Notes under the pieces: model-generated
Told to the model about the DNA's origin: nothing
What the model saw: only the letters and a program-made list of their open reading frames with translations
Database searches by the model: none
NCBI GenBank assembly: GCA_009823395.1
Contig: CM020501.1
Coordinates: 4,740,361-4,804,360, forward strand
From: Thamnaconus septentrionalis
Lineage: Eukaryota; Chordata; Actinopteri; Tetraodontiformes; Monacanthidae
DNA: 64,000 nucleotides
Reading direction: 5' to 3'
Part shown: positions 1 through 13,234 of the stretch, in pieces
Layout: every line of letters begins with the position of its first letter
Position numbering within the stretch: position 1 is the first letter of the stretch
Position numbers and translations under genes: made by a program

Positions 1-2022
1 TTAGTCTCTTTATTGAATTGTTAACTTCATTGGAAAACATCAGCTGTCACTGTGCTTCAGCCCACACTCATAGGAATATTGATGTTTTTGGCCCGTGTCC
101 ATCTTTATGGAGTCTGTGTCTGAAACATGACGTGTTACAATGTTCTGGATAGATAAAGATTGTCATGTTTACACATTCACAGTGGTGTACATTTTAGCGT
201 CTATGTTGCTCCACTTAGCTTCAAAATGCAGACATTACAGAGGAAGACATTTTGCCTTCTCCAAGATAACTAAATATAAGCAAAGAAAAAATATACAATA
301 TAAGTCCACCAGTTATGATCTTAATTCAAGCAATTTTCTGCAGCTGAGTTCTTTTTGATTTGATTGCAGTAAATCATGAGTCTCAGCACTCAACAGGCGT
401 GTATTTTATTTTCTCCCTGAATTCAAACCAGACTCTGGCTTTCACACAGTGATATTGAAAAACTGCGGCCATAACCTTTGCGTTATTTTACCTCACCTAC
501 CTCACGATCATTTCAACGTGATCGTAACTCTGTGCTGCTGCTCTCCGCGCCGCCTTGTCCCTCCACAGGTCTGTTGGCCAGCTGCAGGTTTATCGCCTTG
601 CACCTGCAGTCTTTGTGGAGTGTTAAAATGCACTGTGGTGTGTTCGACGTCTTAGAAGTCTGCTTGCCTGTTAATATTTTAGCAGTTGCACACAGTCTCT
701 GAAATGTTGTTCTCATGTGTAACCTTTAAAGTCAGAGTGCTCTGGGAAGAAACAGTACCTCGTTCATCAGCTACTGTAATGCAGGAGCTTGTTTACATGA
801 TGTGCGCCTGGTAAATATTGTGGATTTTTTTTTTCTGGTTGTAGTCACTGTGTTGAAATGTTGGCCAGTGGCAGGATTTAATAAAATTTTAATTAAACAG
901 TGAATGAAGGAATGGTAGTTTTATTTTGGAACTGCGGAATTGCAAAATACAAGGAGTATGGAAAAGCATTAGCTTATTTAACCCTTTAACCCCTTCTCCA
1001 CTATACAAACTGCGGACCATTAGTTCCTACTGGTAGTAACACCAAGGCCTCCACTCTCATGGCAAAACGGCAAGTAAGTTTGGAGATGTAAATGAAACGC
1101 AATTAGGATTCTAGTGTCCTAGGATTTCAGTATCTTGGGTTTCTTTGCGATTTATCGTGTAGAAAGGAACTTGTAAGCGTAGAACTTCAGAATGTGCAGC
1201 AGCCATTTAAACACAAGTTATGATATATGATAATGCAAACAGAACTTGTTTTGATTTGTCGTTCAGGTGTATTTTCTGAGTGATTTGTTTTCAACTATGT
1301 ACCTAATTGATAATCAGTTGTGAGCAATAAAAATGGTGACTGGAGTCATAAGAGGTTGGTACGGTGAGGTCATTTCTTGGCCATTACTACATGGTGAATA
1401 ATTAAACATCTATTTCAGTTATTTCTTGATGTGTTTTTGGTGGGGACAAGGTATCATTTACCGTTACATCATTCAGAACTCAGGCAGCAAACCAAAATGA
1501 TGAAGTGATTTACTCTTGGGTTCTTTATAAAGAGTTGTGCACAAATTTAGATAAGACTTGAAGCAGAACATGAACATGAAGCAGGCAGATAACCAACACT
1601 TAAGCCATAGTTGTTTTATTGCCTAGCATCGATAAAGCTTAAGAAAAACCCATAGTTATCCATCTCAAACATATTTACATTATACGTAATTTGGCTCCTC
1701 AGGCTAAGTCATGTTTAATTGATAAGATAATTCAAGATTATTTATAAACATATCTAGAGCTGAATATGCGAGCTATTGTCTCTAGTGGTGAGAAACCCCT
1801 TGACAAAACGTTATCTTTAATTCAGTCAATATTCTGAAAGAATTTTCGCTCAAGTCATTGAAATCGTGCAGTTATTTAACCGCACGGTATTCTGCTGGAC
1901 ACTGCGCGGCTTTGCTCCCTGAAAGTCTTTCGACGGGGAAAAGAAATCCCATTGACAGTTTCCGCCTCCTCCTTTTACCGGAAGTTCAGCAATATCCAGC
2001 GTATTTTGGATCAGCGCTTTCA
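1..2022. other. Left flank, no coding gene seen; possible 3' end of an upstream transcript
   Basis: No open reading frame here looks like a protein family and no chain of exons could be built. An AATAAA signal at 880-885 and another AATAAA-type signal near 1325 would fit the 3' UTR of a + strand gene lying outside the window, but nothing proves it. The final 150 bases before 2023 are presumably the 5' UTR and promoter of the first serhl gene. Confidence 0.3.
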
Positions 2023-3632
2023 ATGGACAGACACGGTAACAAACCAAGAACCAAAAAAAAACTTTTCAGCTTTAAGTTCACACAAGCCTCAGCTAATTAG
2101 CTGTAGTTATTGAGTACGCGGACACAATGTTTAGCTGTCAAGCGGTGAGGAATAATAAAGCTAATTGACAACCAGACCCACAACTTTTGTCGTGGTGGTT
2201 TCAAGTTAGTTTCAAGTTTCTCTTAAAGATGTGTCAAAGACTCCAGACAGGAAAAGTGTTGTGTTGACTGTGAGGCGTGTTTGTCTGCTGTCAGATCTGC
2301 GAGTTGAGGTTCCCTGGGGGGAGATCAGAGGCACAGTGTGGGGTCCTGACCAGGGTCGTCCGGTGCTCTGCCTGCATGGCTGGGCTGACAACTGCGGCTC
2401 ATTCAACACCCTCATCCCCCTGCTGCCTCAAGGTGAACTGCTGCAAAACACAATGGAAACATGGAGAGTCATCAATGCTATAACATGTTCTTTTTTTATG
2501 TTGGATACATTTTCTGTTGTTATTTAGATAATATTCATCCAACTTTTTTTTTTTTTTCATCTTTTCAATAATCGGTCAGTTATTAAAGTGCCAGAACACG
2601 TGTGCCGCTTCACCTGTTTGTAGCTTGAGAATCTTGCATTCAAGCAAACTATGTAAAAAAAAAAAAAAAAAAAAATGCACAGTTACCTTTCTTGTCAGTG
2701 ATGTACACTACCATTTAAACGTTTGGGGTCACCGATTCATTTCTGCATTGAACACCATTATAACCAGCTTCATGAAATAATCTGCAGAGATGTTCTAGGA
2801 TCATTACTAGAAGAAGGAAGATCAGTCAGGATGTGACAGCTTTGACAGTCGTTGCCTTGAATGTCTAATTGAATGTGATTTTAGAGAATGAATATCAATT
2901 TTGCAATATGGACCCATCAGTACAGACTTTTAATGCTTAACAATTGCTTAAAAAATGTAAACATCTCTGAAACAAGGCTTTGTATTAGAATTACACTTAG
3001 CTGTGTGTGCTAAACCATGAAAGCGTAATCAAAGCATCATGGTTTATATTTTAGGCTCATTAAAACAGCCTACTTTTTGTGTGTTCACACAGAATTTTGC
3101 ACTTTGCACTTTTGGAATTCTCTCAATCACTTTTAATTAGACGTTGGGAATGGTTTTCATTAAACACTAAAATGTTCCCATACTTGTCAAGCACATCCTG
3201 CCTAGTTTGTGTGCATTCATAATGATTTAAGAGCATTCAAGATAATTATTTTGTAAAACTGGTTATAATGGAGTTCAATGCAGAAATGACTCAGTGATTC
3301 CAAACCTTTGAATGGTCGTGTATATCTTTTATTAGATGTTGGCATTTCAACTGGTTGAGCTGCAGTGTTAGCTGTGAAGCAGTCTACTGGATCTCATTAA
3401 TTAATGATTAATAATGTTCAGTAGCAAAAGCTCCCAACGTAAGCATCCGTGAGGAACAACAGTTTTTCTTGTTCTTCTAGCAGTAATTAGTATCAATTTA
3501 TGGCAAGTCGACAAACCTCATTAATCTGAATTAACGTTGTTGAACTCTCACATGACAAAGATTGGTGGAATTATACTTCATGTTACATAAATACCCTACA
3601 ATTGTAATATATATGACCCATCCTGACTGCAC

Positions 3633-3675
<43 letters not shown>

Positions 3676-6600
3676 CTGCTTCCTCCGCAGAATGCCGATA
3701 CGTGGCGGTGGACCTGGTAGGTCACGGTCTATCCTCTCATCGTCCCGCTGGGGCTTTCTACTCGATGGTGGAGTATGTGGTGGACGTCCGCAGAGTTGCT
3801 GACGGTGTGTGACTTCAGGGAGCACTTTCATCCCTGTGATTATTCCACAGTCAGACTGTCGCGGAGGAAACCGCCTCCCTCTGTGGTGTCTGATGAGATA
3901 CTGAGTTCTCCTGTTTAACGATCTGTGAAATTAACTCCCACAGCACTGGAGTTAAAGAAGTTCTCCATCATAGGCCACAGCATGGGTGAGTGCCGCTTCA
4001 ACATCAGCCTTTATCTTCATCCACCATTTGCATTATTGTGGCATTATGAAGTCCTATGAAGCCACAGCGGTGCCTGTTTTCACTTACAGGTGGAGACATT
4101 GCTGGATTGGTCAGTGCTTCACCAGGGACTTTTATGGATCTTTTTCTTCTCTCCATCTCACTCAAAACAAACATTTTTTTCTAATGCAGCGCCATCGTGT
4201 TGTGTTTCCCACAGTTTGCTGCTCTGTACCCTGAGATGGTGGATGCTCTCATTCTCCTGGACACCTTTGTGTTGCTGCCCACAGATACAGTACTGGCCAT
4301 TGTTCTTGATCCTGGATTTGATAGAGAGGATAGTTCAGAGTTTTCGACTGTTGTTGTTTTTCTTTTCCTTACTCTGCAGTCCTTCTAATAGTGATTCCTG
4401 ATTCTATCATTTGTTGTGCTCAATGGTGAAAGCCTTAAAACAAATCATGTCAACCCCACTATTTGTAATTTGAGCATATCAGTTACAGCCTATGACATTT
4501 TACATATATATTTATATTAAATGTATATTTTGTTCTGAAGTGTTATGCAATATGAATGGATTTTTCATTCTAAACTGAAAAAGAACTCCAACTTGAGTTT
4601 ATGAAAATGCAAGGTCCATTACATTTGCTGTATACTCAGTTTTCTGTCAGGTTCTTTTCATAAAGTCATATAACAGAGTTTTCTTTCTGTATTTTCTGCC
4701 GCTGTCTGCAGATTTTCATCTTTTGCTTCACTGTTATTGTTCCCTGGCAGACAGAAATAGCCGGTGTGATGAGGCAGGGCATGGACGAGCTGCTTCGGTA
4801 TGAAAAAAGGCCTGAGCAGAAGAGAAAAGTTTACACCTATGAAAAAGCAGTGCAGAGGTAACATACTTGCAGTGTGTGTGTGCTTTCCCGGCAGAAGCAT
4901 AAATCACCACCTCTGGTCATTCTGATAAAGCCTGCTTGCATTTCCTTTTTCAAAAAATAAAACTTTCTCCTTTCATTACCTCCAGGCTTGTAGCTGCAAA
5001 CCCAACACTGCCTGAACAGTCTGTGCACATCCTCCTGGAACGGGGTCTAGTTCAGGTTGAAGGAGGTTGGTCTTTATGTCCCCTGCTCCACTCAAGAGAG
5101 GAATAATCTCACTTTGCTCTCCCTCCTCCGCTGGCAGCTCAATGTGTTTCTCTTCTGCAGGATTTGTCTTCTCCAGAGACCTGCGCGTTAATTTTGTAAG
5201 TCATTCACAACCTCCCATGCTCTCATTTGCCACTTCTTCTCGCTGAACTTTTTCTGTTTTGGAGCAGTAAAAACACACACACACACACACACACTTTTTA
5301 ATTAAACTACCTGTGCTTTGTGGTTTCAGAAAAACACACATCGTTTCAGTTTGGAGCAGAGTCTGGATTTGCTGTCCAGGATTCAAGGCTCTGTGCTTGT
5401 TGTTTTGTAAGTCAGTGATGACTTTGTTGAAATAGATGCAACTTTGCGCTGTGACATCTAGACAATCGATAGGCCTTCATTGCTTCGAAGGCAGTGCTCC
5501 AAACGTGTTTTATTAATGGAGATTTCTTTACATCAGACAGGATAAAATGTTTAGTTTCTCTGACTACCTGCCAAACATAAAAATTTGCAAAAAAAAATTG
5601 CTTCATTAAACATTTGGTCCAATACAGCCAACCAAAACACAGAGAACCACAGTTCGCCACAGTGGATCATCTGCATCCATCTCCCCCTATTCACATCACC
5701 CTCATTTTTGTGTTACCCTAAACATCTACTTGTCCTCCTTTGCTGTATCCATAAACTTGCAATCGAGTTCTTTTCCTCACGCTGGGCTGCTCCACCAGCT
5801 CGGCTTTGCTTCTCTTCCTCCATCTCCAAACAGCTCAATGCAGACCCAAGTCACGTTGTACTGGACTGGATTGAATTTTTCTCTCACAGAAGCCGAGAAT
5901 GGTGCATGAATTAAAAAAAAACCCAAAACAAAACATTTTCTTCACTTTTTCCCATTTAATTTCATCAATAAATAGTTAATATGAGATGATTGCGAGTTGG
6001 TTCGTGGTCACATGGTCCTTTTTTTCCGCTGATAATTATATTGAATCAGGTCAAACACATACTTCATTGTCTAGAGAGGGAGGCATCACACACAGGTGCA
6101 GCAATCAGTGTATTGCCTTGGCTCACTTCCTGTTTCAGTCCATGTTTCAGCCAGTTTCCTGATGTCAGTGCCGTCAGTCCTGATTTCCGCCTTCAGTACC
6201 GTGTGATGAACCAAACACACAATGATTTTGTTTGGGATGTAGACATAACAATAGTCACTATGTCCCCTTTGATGGTCACTATCAGAAACAACAAGTTAAT
6301 CAATAAAAATATTTGGTCTCGAGCAAACAGTCTTAAAAATTTGCATATCCATTCTTGGCTTCTGTCATCAAAGACCCAGTAGAGACCAAACCAAGTAATA
6401 CTTGGTCTTCTGTGATGGACAATGTTTGGTGCGTAAGACTAATGTAACCACACACAGTTGCCAGGAGACGTCCGACTCCAAGGCAGCGCTAAAAAGGCCC
6501 CTCTGATTAGTGTTATTTGAACTAAAATGGTTCCCACTTTCTGGAGTGCCAACACAAAGCGTCAGGGTTGCTCAGGCACTTTGAGAAATGTTATCACCCC

Positions 6601-7036
6601 AGCGCCAGCTGTACCGTCATTGTGTTCTGTGATGCATGTGTGTCGTAAGCCTTGATATTAATGTTTTGCTGAGAACTCCTACATCATTGCATACGCTCTG
6701 CATTCAAAAATTTGTTTCAAACTTTGTCTTCCAGAGCGGACGAAAGCGTCGAGGCAAAATTTTCCGAACATGCCCAGAAAAAATTCACCCCGGTGCTTCT
6801 CCAGTGTCTGCACGACAGAAACGTGAGTTTGTGTTATAATCGCCTTTGTGATGGCTGAGTGAGCACACTGGCATGTAACGCCACCATCCCTTTGTCTGCT
6901 GCAGCACTCTGTGGTGACTGTGCCAGGTGATCACCACGTTCACTTGAGCTCACCCGAAGTCGTCGCTCCAGCTGTGTCTCACTTCCTGCGGACCAAAGTG
7001 CTCTTGCTGCCCACCAGTGCCACGCACAAACTATGA
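2023..7036 (+). CDS. serhl: Serine hydrolase-like protein, tandem copy 1 (12 coding exons, 306 aa)
   Basis: Alpha/beta-hydrolase of the SERHL/SERHL2 family, a predicted serine hydrolase of unknown substrate. Exons read as 2023-2035, 2295-2432, 3691-3804, 3944-3985, 4090-4109, 4215-4289, 4751-4857, 4986-5065, 5161-5195, 5330-5406, 6735-6822 and 6905-7036; the total is 921 nt, all phases agree and no stop intervenes. Visible motifs: oxyanion-side HGWADN at residues 32-37, nucleophile elbow GHSMG with Ser101, and the C-terminal PGDHHVHL block with the likely catalytic His273. The acid is probably in LADES at the end of exon 10/start of exon 11. Length is close to human SERHL2 (about 314 aa). The start is a 13-nt first exon (MDRH) ending at a GT donor at 2036; starting instead at 2231 would translate intron. 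Exon 5 is a 20-nt microexon. Exon 3 lies just after a (GT)n tract. Confidence 0.9.
2706..3320. mobile_element. Tc1/mariner-like non-autonomous DNA element in serhl copy-1 intron 2
   Basis: The ends match in inverted orientation over about 80 bp with scattered differences (left 2706-2786, right 3240-3320 read in reverse complement). The outermost bases are CACTACCATT on the left and CACGACCATT on the right, and both sides are bordered by TA (2704-2705 and 3321-3322), as expected for Tc1/mariner insertion. The interior of about 450 bp has no transposase frame, so this is a miniature passenger. Elements starting CACTACC..TTTGGGGTCA are widespread in fish genomes. Confidence 0.75.
3635..3674. repeat. 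(GT)n microsatellite
   Basis: Uninterrupted GT dinucleotide run that ends 16 bases before the acceptor of serhl copy-1 exon 3, so length variation here could change the upstream part of that acceptor. Confidence 0.95.
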
Positions 7037-7611
7037 AGTCGGCTTCAGAAACAGCCTCGCCGTCGTCTTGGGTTGCTTTCTGTTGGAATTCACATGCTCT
7101 GAGGTTTATCAAGAACTATCACTATTTCAGTGTCGCCTGACATTCCAAAAATCCTGTTTGTTCCAGCTGGCAGGACAGGAAATGAGCTTGACATGGAACT
7201 GCCAGTCCAGTGGCCTTCCGAGATTTATTGTCTATTTGTTGTATCACCCTGCAGTGGCAGGTTGTCACTGTGTGCCGAGAATAATTGAACTCAGTTCTGT
7301 TACATTTCAGAAGCAGAAGAGTGTAAGCACACGATTCCATCTTGACTTTTTGTTGGTGTCTAATTTTAAGATGTCCTTATGGTGAAGTGCAAGAAGAGAT
7401 TTTATGTCCAATAATTTGGAATGTTATCTGTCATACAGTTTTGTCTGTAGTGCCTTGAAATCCCCCAGTGATCTGTGATTATTCTTTCAGGAATGTCACT
7501 TGTTCCCTCGCACCGCAAATTATGGGACATCACATTTTTGTTGTTATTTCGATTTGCGTACTTCTCACTACTGTACTTCCATTTGTGAAGCAGTTTTATT
7601 ACCTTGGATAA

Positions 7612-7621
7612 AATAAATAAA
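7612..7621 (+). terminator. Poly(A) signal of serhl copy 1
   Basis: Overlapping AATAAA hexamers about 580 bases downstream of the stop at 7034-7036, giving a short 3' UTR. No competing hexamer as strong is seen between the stop and this point. Confidence 0.6.
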
Positions 7622-8808
7622 CATTTCAACAGTTGGAAGTAAAAACTGTTTTTGAGAAACTACCAGCAAAACACAGCATGATAATTATTTTTGATTTTAT
7701 TTTCTTTGAATTCCTGAAGAAATGGTTTACTGTTGTGCAGAGTTTGCCTTCTTTTTGAGAGGATTACAAGGATTAGATTCTCCAAAAAGAAGATCATTCC
7801 CACAAGATTGAAACAGATCGTCTTAAGGTGTGATAGCTTACACACACACATGCACACACGCACACAATGAGTAAGCACCGGCAGCCACAACTGTCTTCTC
7901 AAGAGATTTGAAATGATTTTATTTTGTTCTCTCACATCTTTAAAGGTGTGAAGGAACTATGTTTACACAAGTAACAGTGAAGTGACACAAAACAGAGAAA
8001 AACTGTCAGTTTGAAATTCTTCTTAGGAAACAAACAAACAAAAAATATTTTATTGCTCTACTGAAGAACCGCATATTGAAGGGAAAAACATTTGAACTTC
8101 ATTTACAACTTTTTAAAGTCCATCTTGGTGTCTCCTAATGCTGTTAGTTGCTACTGTGGAGGATTAGTCTTAAAAGTATTTTCACATACTGAGGCTCTCT
8201 GACACTTGAAGGCTGTTTTAATACCTGTTTTAAGCTTCCAAGCGTTATACAAAAAATAAAAACACATCCTCGACATTACTGTGAAACAGTTTCAGCCGTT
8301 CAGAAAAAAATGAGCCAATTGCTGCCACATTTTGTTCAGCTGAGTTCATAAAAAAAGTGGAGGTCTTGTCTCAGTGGCAGATGCGGATGAAAAGTGATTC
8401 AGTCTTTTCATGCACAGTTACCTTTGAGCAGTGAACGTTGTTGATCCAAACGTTTTGAGCCTTTTTTTCAGACATGTTTCACAGATGACAGATTGATTCA
8501 CAGCGGAAGCCAGCGGTTGTTCTCGGCTGGCCTGAGTTGCCTGACAGCCATTACTGAGGGAGTAGAAAGATTCACACCCTCATGTGGCCAGTTCTAACTG
8601 TGTTGACAAGGGTAAAAAGGCGACCCAGCAGCGCACTGTGACTGGTCAGCGGTGCAGTCAATCATTGGTACCACCCAATTACACCGCTGTATGTAACACG
8701 TTACCTATGATGTGTTGAGTTTCAAAGGTTGAAAGTTGTTGTTGTAGGACTAGTTCTAGCGAGTTTTTACTTCACGTCTAACTGCAACATTAATAGTCTG
8801 TGGCCGCA
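7622..8808. other. Spacer between the two serhl copies
   Basis: AT-rich sequence with no exon chain. The last few hundred bases before 8809 must hold the promoter of copy 2; I see no clear TATA box or CpG island. Nothing else could be recognised. Confidence 0.4.
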
Positions 8809-11800
8809 ATGGACACAATGGAACCAGCAGGTAGTGTATTAGCGGGGAATACGTGTTAGGTTGTCGAGCTTTTCTTTTAACTTTAAGCTGACTTGCGTGG
8901 TTGTTGCGTTTTTCGGGCAGTTTCGGACGTGTGCGTTCGGGTTCCCTGGGGAGAGATCAAAGGCAAAGCCTGGGGTCCTGAGAGTGGTCGTCCTGTGCTG
9001 TGCCTGCACGGATGGGCTGACAACTGTGGCACATTTAAGACACTCATCCCCCTCCTGCCTAAAGGTAAATATGTCAGAGTCAGAGTAAAAATTATTCCTT
9101 CATCCATTCATTCCTTCCTTCATTGGTTTGCAGCTCATCAGATTTAATCATGGGCTCAAATCTACACGGTTACATCTGTTGACCATTTAAAGTTTTATTA
9201 TGAAGTGAAAGCTCAGAAGTGACTCCGTGTGGTGCTGACAGACAATAGGCAGTATCACAAATACAGTTAACTGATTTTGTATTTATTTTTTTTTTTGCGC
9301 ATTATTGCTCCACTATGAATCACACAAAGGAAATTGAGGAGATGCAGCTGCGATCAATTATATTTAATTGCTTATGATTGCGAGCCAGCATTGAAATTCA
9401 TGGAAAAGAAACAAATGTGTTGGAAACATGAACATCTCTAATCACTGAATGACTTTTTTTGTGTATAAAATTACTTTTGCGGCCAATTTTGTTCCAATGG
9501 CAACCCTATCAGATCTATCAACCTTTCATTGACTAAATGGAGTTTTGGGCTAACTAACAATATTGAAATTGCTTTTTTCTTAAATGGCTCATCATTATGT
9601 AGCTGTAATACGGCAGCTTACATCAATAGTTGGTATTTGATTTAGTCATCACTGAACAGCAAAGTAGCCGAGGCTTTTAGCTGAATTACCAACCATGTCA
9701 GACAGCTTTTCATTCTGTTTTCTTTCTCTTTTAAGTGTCCTATAGCAACCATCTGCTATCAGTTACCATCACCTCTTTCTCCCCCCCCCGCAGAGTGCAG
9801 ATACGTGGCGGTGGACATGCCCGGTCACGGCTTCTCCTCCCATCGTCCTCCTGGAGTTTTCTACTCCTTTTCAACATACGTGGCAGACGTGCGTCGCGTT
9901 GTTGAAGGTGTGTGAGTGTGCACCCATTTCTTCTTGTGCTGCTGCTTACCTGAGTAAGTGGCAAGCAATAACCTTTCCAAGTGTCCCCAATTACCACTCG
10001 AAGTTTCATTGTGTGCATTTACTCTGTGGAGCCGTACTGTGAAGAGCGCTATATAGATACACTTTTACCTTACCATGTACCTAATTGGAGCACAGCAGTA
10101 GGTAATACCTGAAATAACTTTTTCAGATCTCCAATGGACCAAGTTCTCCATCATGGGCCACAGCATGGGTGAGTCTGACGAGAATTGTATTAGCAACGTT
10201 CTAAAATACGTTTTTCTTTCTCCTTTGAACTGTTGCGTTGCATCGTCCGCTATAAATGTCGCTGCAGTCCTCTGCGTTAACCTTTCTGTGGCTCGCCCAC
10301 AGGTGGCAATATTTCTGGCATGGTAAGTTACAGCCCACGTCGACTGTCACACTGCATGTGAACAAAGTGTCGATGCATTTTGCATGGTGTCATGTTCATT
10401 TCGCACACTGCTCTCCACAGTTCAGCGCCTTGTTCCCTGAGATGGTGGAGGCCGTCATACTGCTGGACGCGTTTGGATTCATACCAACAGATTCAGTAAT
10501 TGCACAGTTATTATTAATTATCAGTATTCCACATACCAAGGAAAGGTGATGCAGCCCAGAGTCTGTGAAAAAAAATAATTTTTTTCCGTTTTGGTCGGAT
10601 GGTTTTTGACTTCTAAACATTTTCTAATCATCTTCCTGCAGGGGGAGATATCCAAAATAATGAGGCAGGGGATTGAAGAGATGATTCAGTATGAAAAAAC
10701 CAAAGACAAGCCCCCAAAGGTTTATACTTATGAGAAAGCTGTTGAGAGGTATTTATTAATCAGTTTATTCATCAATTTTTAAATAATGAGAGTAATTATT
10801 ATTGTTTTAGTTGCAGTAATACATGTTTTACTCAAATGTTCATTATTTATAAATAAAGATATGACTGGATGCCGTTTTGTTAGCATTTTCATGTTACCAT
10901 ATACAAAGTCAAATTTATCTACAGTATCTACAGATGTTAACATTAATGACATTGTTTTCTTAAGCAGCCAGCCTGCTAGCTTGTGTGTTAGCTGCCTTGA
11001 ATTGTACCAACAAAAAAAAACTTAAATTGCAAGTTCACAAAAAGCTTGTTGTGAAATCCAGCACTTTAACAGAACTGAGGTTATCAGAAAGATGTTTCAC
11101 TTTTTCTACTGAAGAAGACTTATGGTACCATTTCCTGGTTCAGTAAGAATTACCCCGACCACTGATTAAACCTAACTGCAACTTACTTAATTGGCGTAGA
11201 AAGCACATTTCTCTAATAGCTCCCTCACCCTCCAAAAAGCAGTGTCAAGGTTATGTTACAACAGGTAATGAATGAAGAAGACTAGTTCTTTCAGGCACTG
11301 GTGAAATCCTGCTGTATTCACGTTGACGTTCCTTTTCAAGCTGCTAAAACATATCACAAGGTTTCATACATTTCAGGTTGCAGACTGCCAACCCACCTCT
11401 GTCTGAATATTCTGTGCACATCCTCTTAGAGCGAGGTCTGGTTCAAGTTGAAGGAGGTAAGCATTTATCTCCTGCACACAGGGAGAAATAGAATCTCATG
11501 TCCCTCCTCTGCTGGCTGCTGAATATATGTTTGCCTTGCGCAGGCTTTGCCTTCTCCCGAGACCTGCGAGTTAATTTTGTAAGGCACTTTTAACCTCGCC
11601 CACATTCACCACCTATTTTCCATTTTCCACATGAGGCTTTACATTCCGCCTGCTCAAGTGTGTGTGTTTCTCTTTACATTTTTAGAGAAACATTGACCGC
11701 ATAACATTGGAGCGAAGTTTGGAGTTGCAGTCACGGATTCAGGCCCCTATTCTCATCATTCTGTAAGCTCTCTATCACTAATCCGAAATATTGGTTTGGG

Positions 11801-12867
11801 GTATAATGCTTTGACTTATTACACTTTTCAATGTCCTCTGGTTCCAACTTTTCTAAAAAAAAAAAAAAAAAAAATAATGTGTTTGTGTGTTTTAGAGCAA
11901 AGGGACCAAGAGGATTTGCCAACTTCAAGGATCAAAATCTAAAGAATTTTTCTCTACACTCCTTCAAGGTTACCGAGACAAAAATGTGAGTCTAACTGCA
12001 GTTAAAGTTACTCTGCCAAAAATCATGCACCAATGGAAACAATGTTTCAAGTGCATTTTTAAACTTGAATTTGTGAAAATTACTTATATATATCTTTGTA
12101 TGTAATCAATCTCTATCAATGTCAATGATGCTCTGAAGCCCACAGTTCATAAGCTGAGATAGTTAAACATTTCGGCAAATTCACCTTATGCCATAATCCC
12201 CATTGTCATGTAAGTACTGTAGGTGCCTTCAGTTTAATGATCAGTGCCTGTTGTTGAGATCCAGGAGACGCAGACTTGAGCTGCTCACTGAACAAAATGG
12301 AGGTCTCAATCAGAATACGTAATGCAAGAATTCCTCAATGGCCTCATGGGCAAGATGTGACCTGCAAAACAACAGACACTGACAATTAAAGGCAATTATA
12401 CTTACTGTACTAATATGGCTAGAGGGATTATGGCAAAAAGAACATTTGTTGTGCAATATGTAATAAATGTTTTTCATGACTTCTTTTAAGAAATGTCATT
12501 TATTTATTTATTTAATTCTGGCAGCGTGTAAGAACTACAGAACGCTTAGTTGTCCTTTGCCAAATTGACCTCAAGTGAATGCATCAATGTTCTGCTGCCC
12601 AATCAACCCTAAACTGATGTGACATAAATAATTAACACAGAGTGCAGAATACACAAAGAAAAAGAAACACGCATTTCCAGGATGATATTGTTGCTCAGCC
12701 CACCTCCACAATACATTAGTACAGCAAAACCTTACTGTTGTTTGTTTGTCGTCTCACAGCACACGGTGGTGACAGTGGATGGCGACCATCACGTCCACCT
12801 CAATAATCCCGAGACTGTTTCCACTCTGGTCTCCGACTTCCTCCAGACCAAAGTGATCTCTCAGTGA
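8809..12867 (+). CDS. serhl: Serine hydrolase-like protein, tandem copy 2 (12 coding exons, 303 aa; exon 11 frame depends on acceptor choice)
   Basis: Second SERHL-family alpha/beta-hydrolase, about 1.8 kb after copy 1 and same strand. Exons: 8809-8830, 8921-9064, 9794-9907, 10127-10168, 10303-10322, 10421-10495, 10642-10748, 11377-11456, 11544-11578, 11686-11762, 11898-11985 and 12760-12867 (912 nt). Exons 3-10 have exactly the lengths and phases of copy 1. Motifs: HGWADN in exon 2, GHSMG with Ser106, and VDGDHHVHL with likely catalytic His278. Anomaly: exon 11 from the first acceptor (ending 11895) is 90 nt and shifts the frame, giving a stop a few codons into exon 12; the second AG (ending 11897) gives 88 nt and stays open. 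The open reading replaces a plausible AKGPRGFANFKDQ stretch by an unrelated one. Either the gene is rescued by the shifted acceptor, is becoming a pseudogene, or the assembly lacks one base. Confidence 0.82.
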
Positions 12868-13228
12868 GGCAACACACACACGCACAACCACACACGCACA
12901 CAGGCACGCATACATTGTGAAGTCATACAAACTGTTAATCTCATCTCGGTCCTAATGTGTCTGTTTGATTTGAAAAAAATCTACAATCGTGTTAAAATGC
13001 AAATGTGCAATATTGTAAATAATGTTTATTTATCTTCAGCTGTCTTCGTTTCATAGTGATGTCGTGTACACCCACTGCTTTGTCATTTTTATGAAAACAT
13101 ATGCATAATTTAATTTTATTTCCATGGAAGAATGTTCAGTTGTGAAAAGTAATTTTCAGTTTCTTGTTTTTTCAGTCGAGAACGACTGACCTGTGAGATT
13201 TTTAAATGACAAAACTCAAATTACAAAG

Positions 13229-13234
13229 ATTAAA
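13229..13234 (+). terminator. Candidate poly(A) signal (ATTAAA) of serhl copy 2
   Basis: ATTAAA variant hexamer about 360 bases after the copy-2 stop, in AT-rich sequence. Weak evidence; no canonical AATAAA was seen closer. Confidence 0.35.

Noticed and set aside
2231..2527. Start of serhl copy 1 at 2231 and run-on past the exon-2 donor
   Set aside because: The upstream part is intron; homologous structure in copy 2 shows a tiny first exon with ATG and a phase-1 join, found here at 2023-2035.
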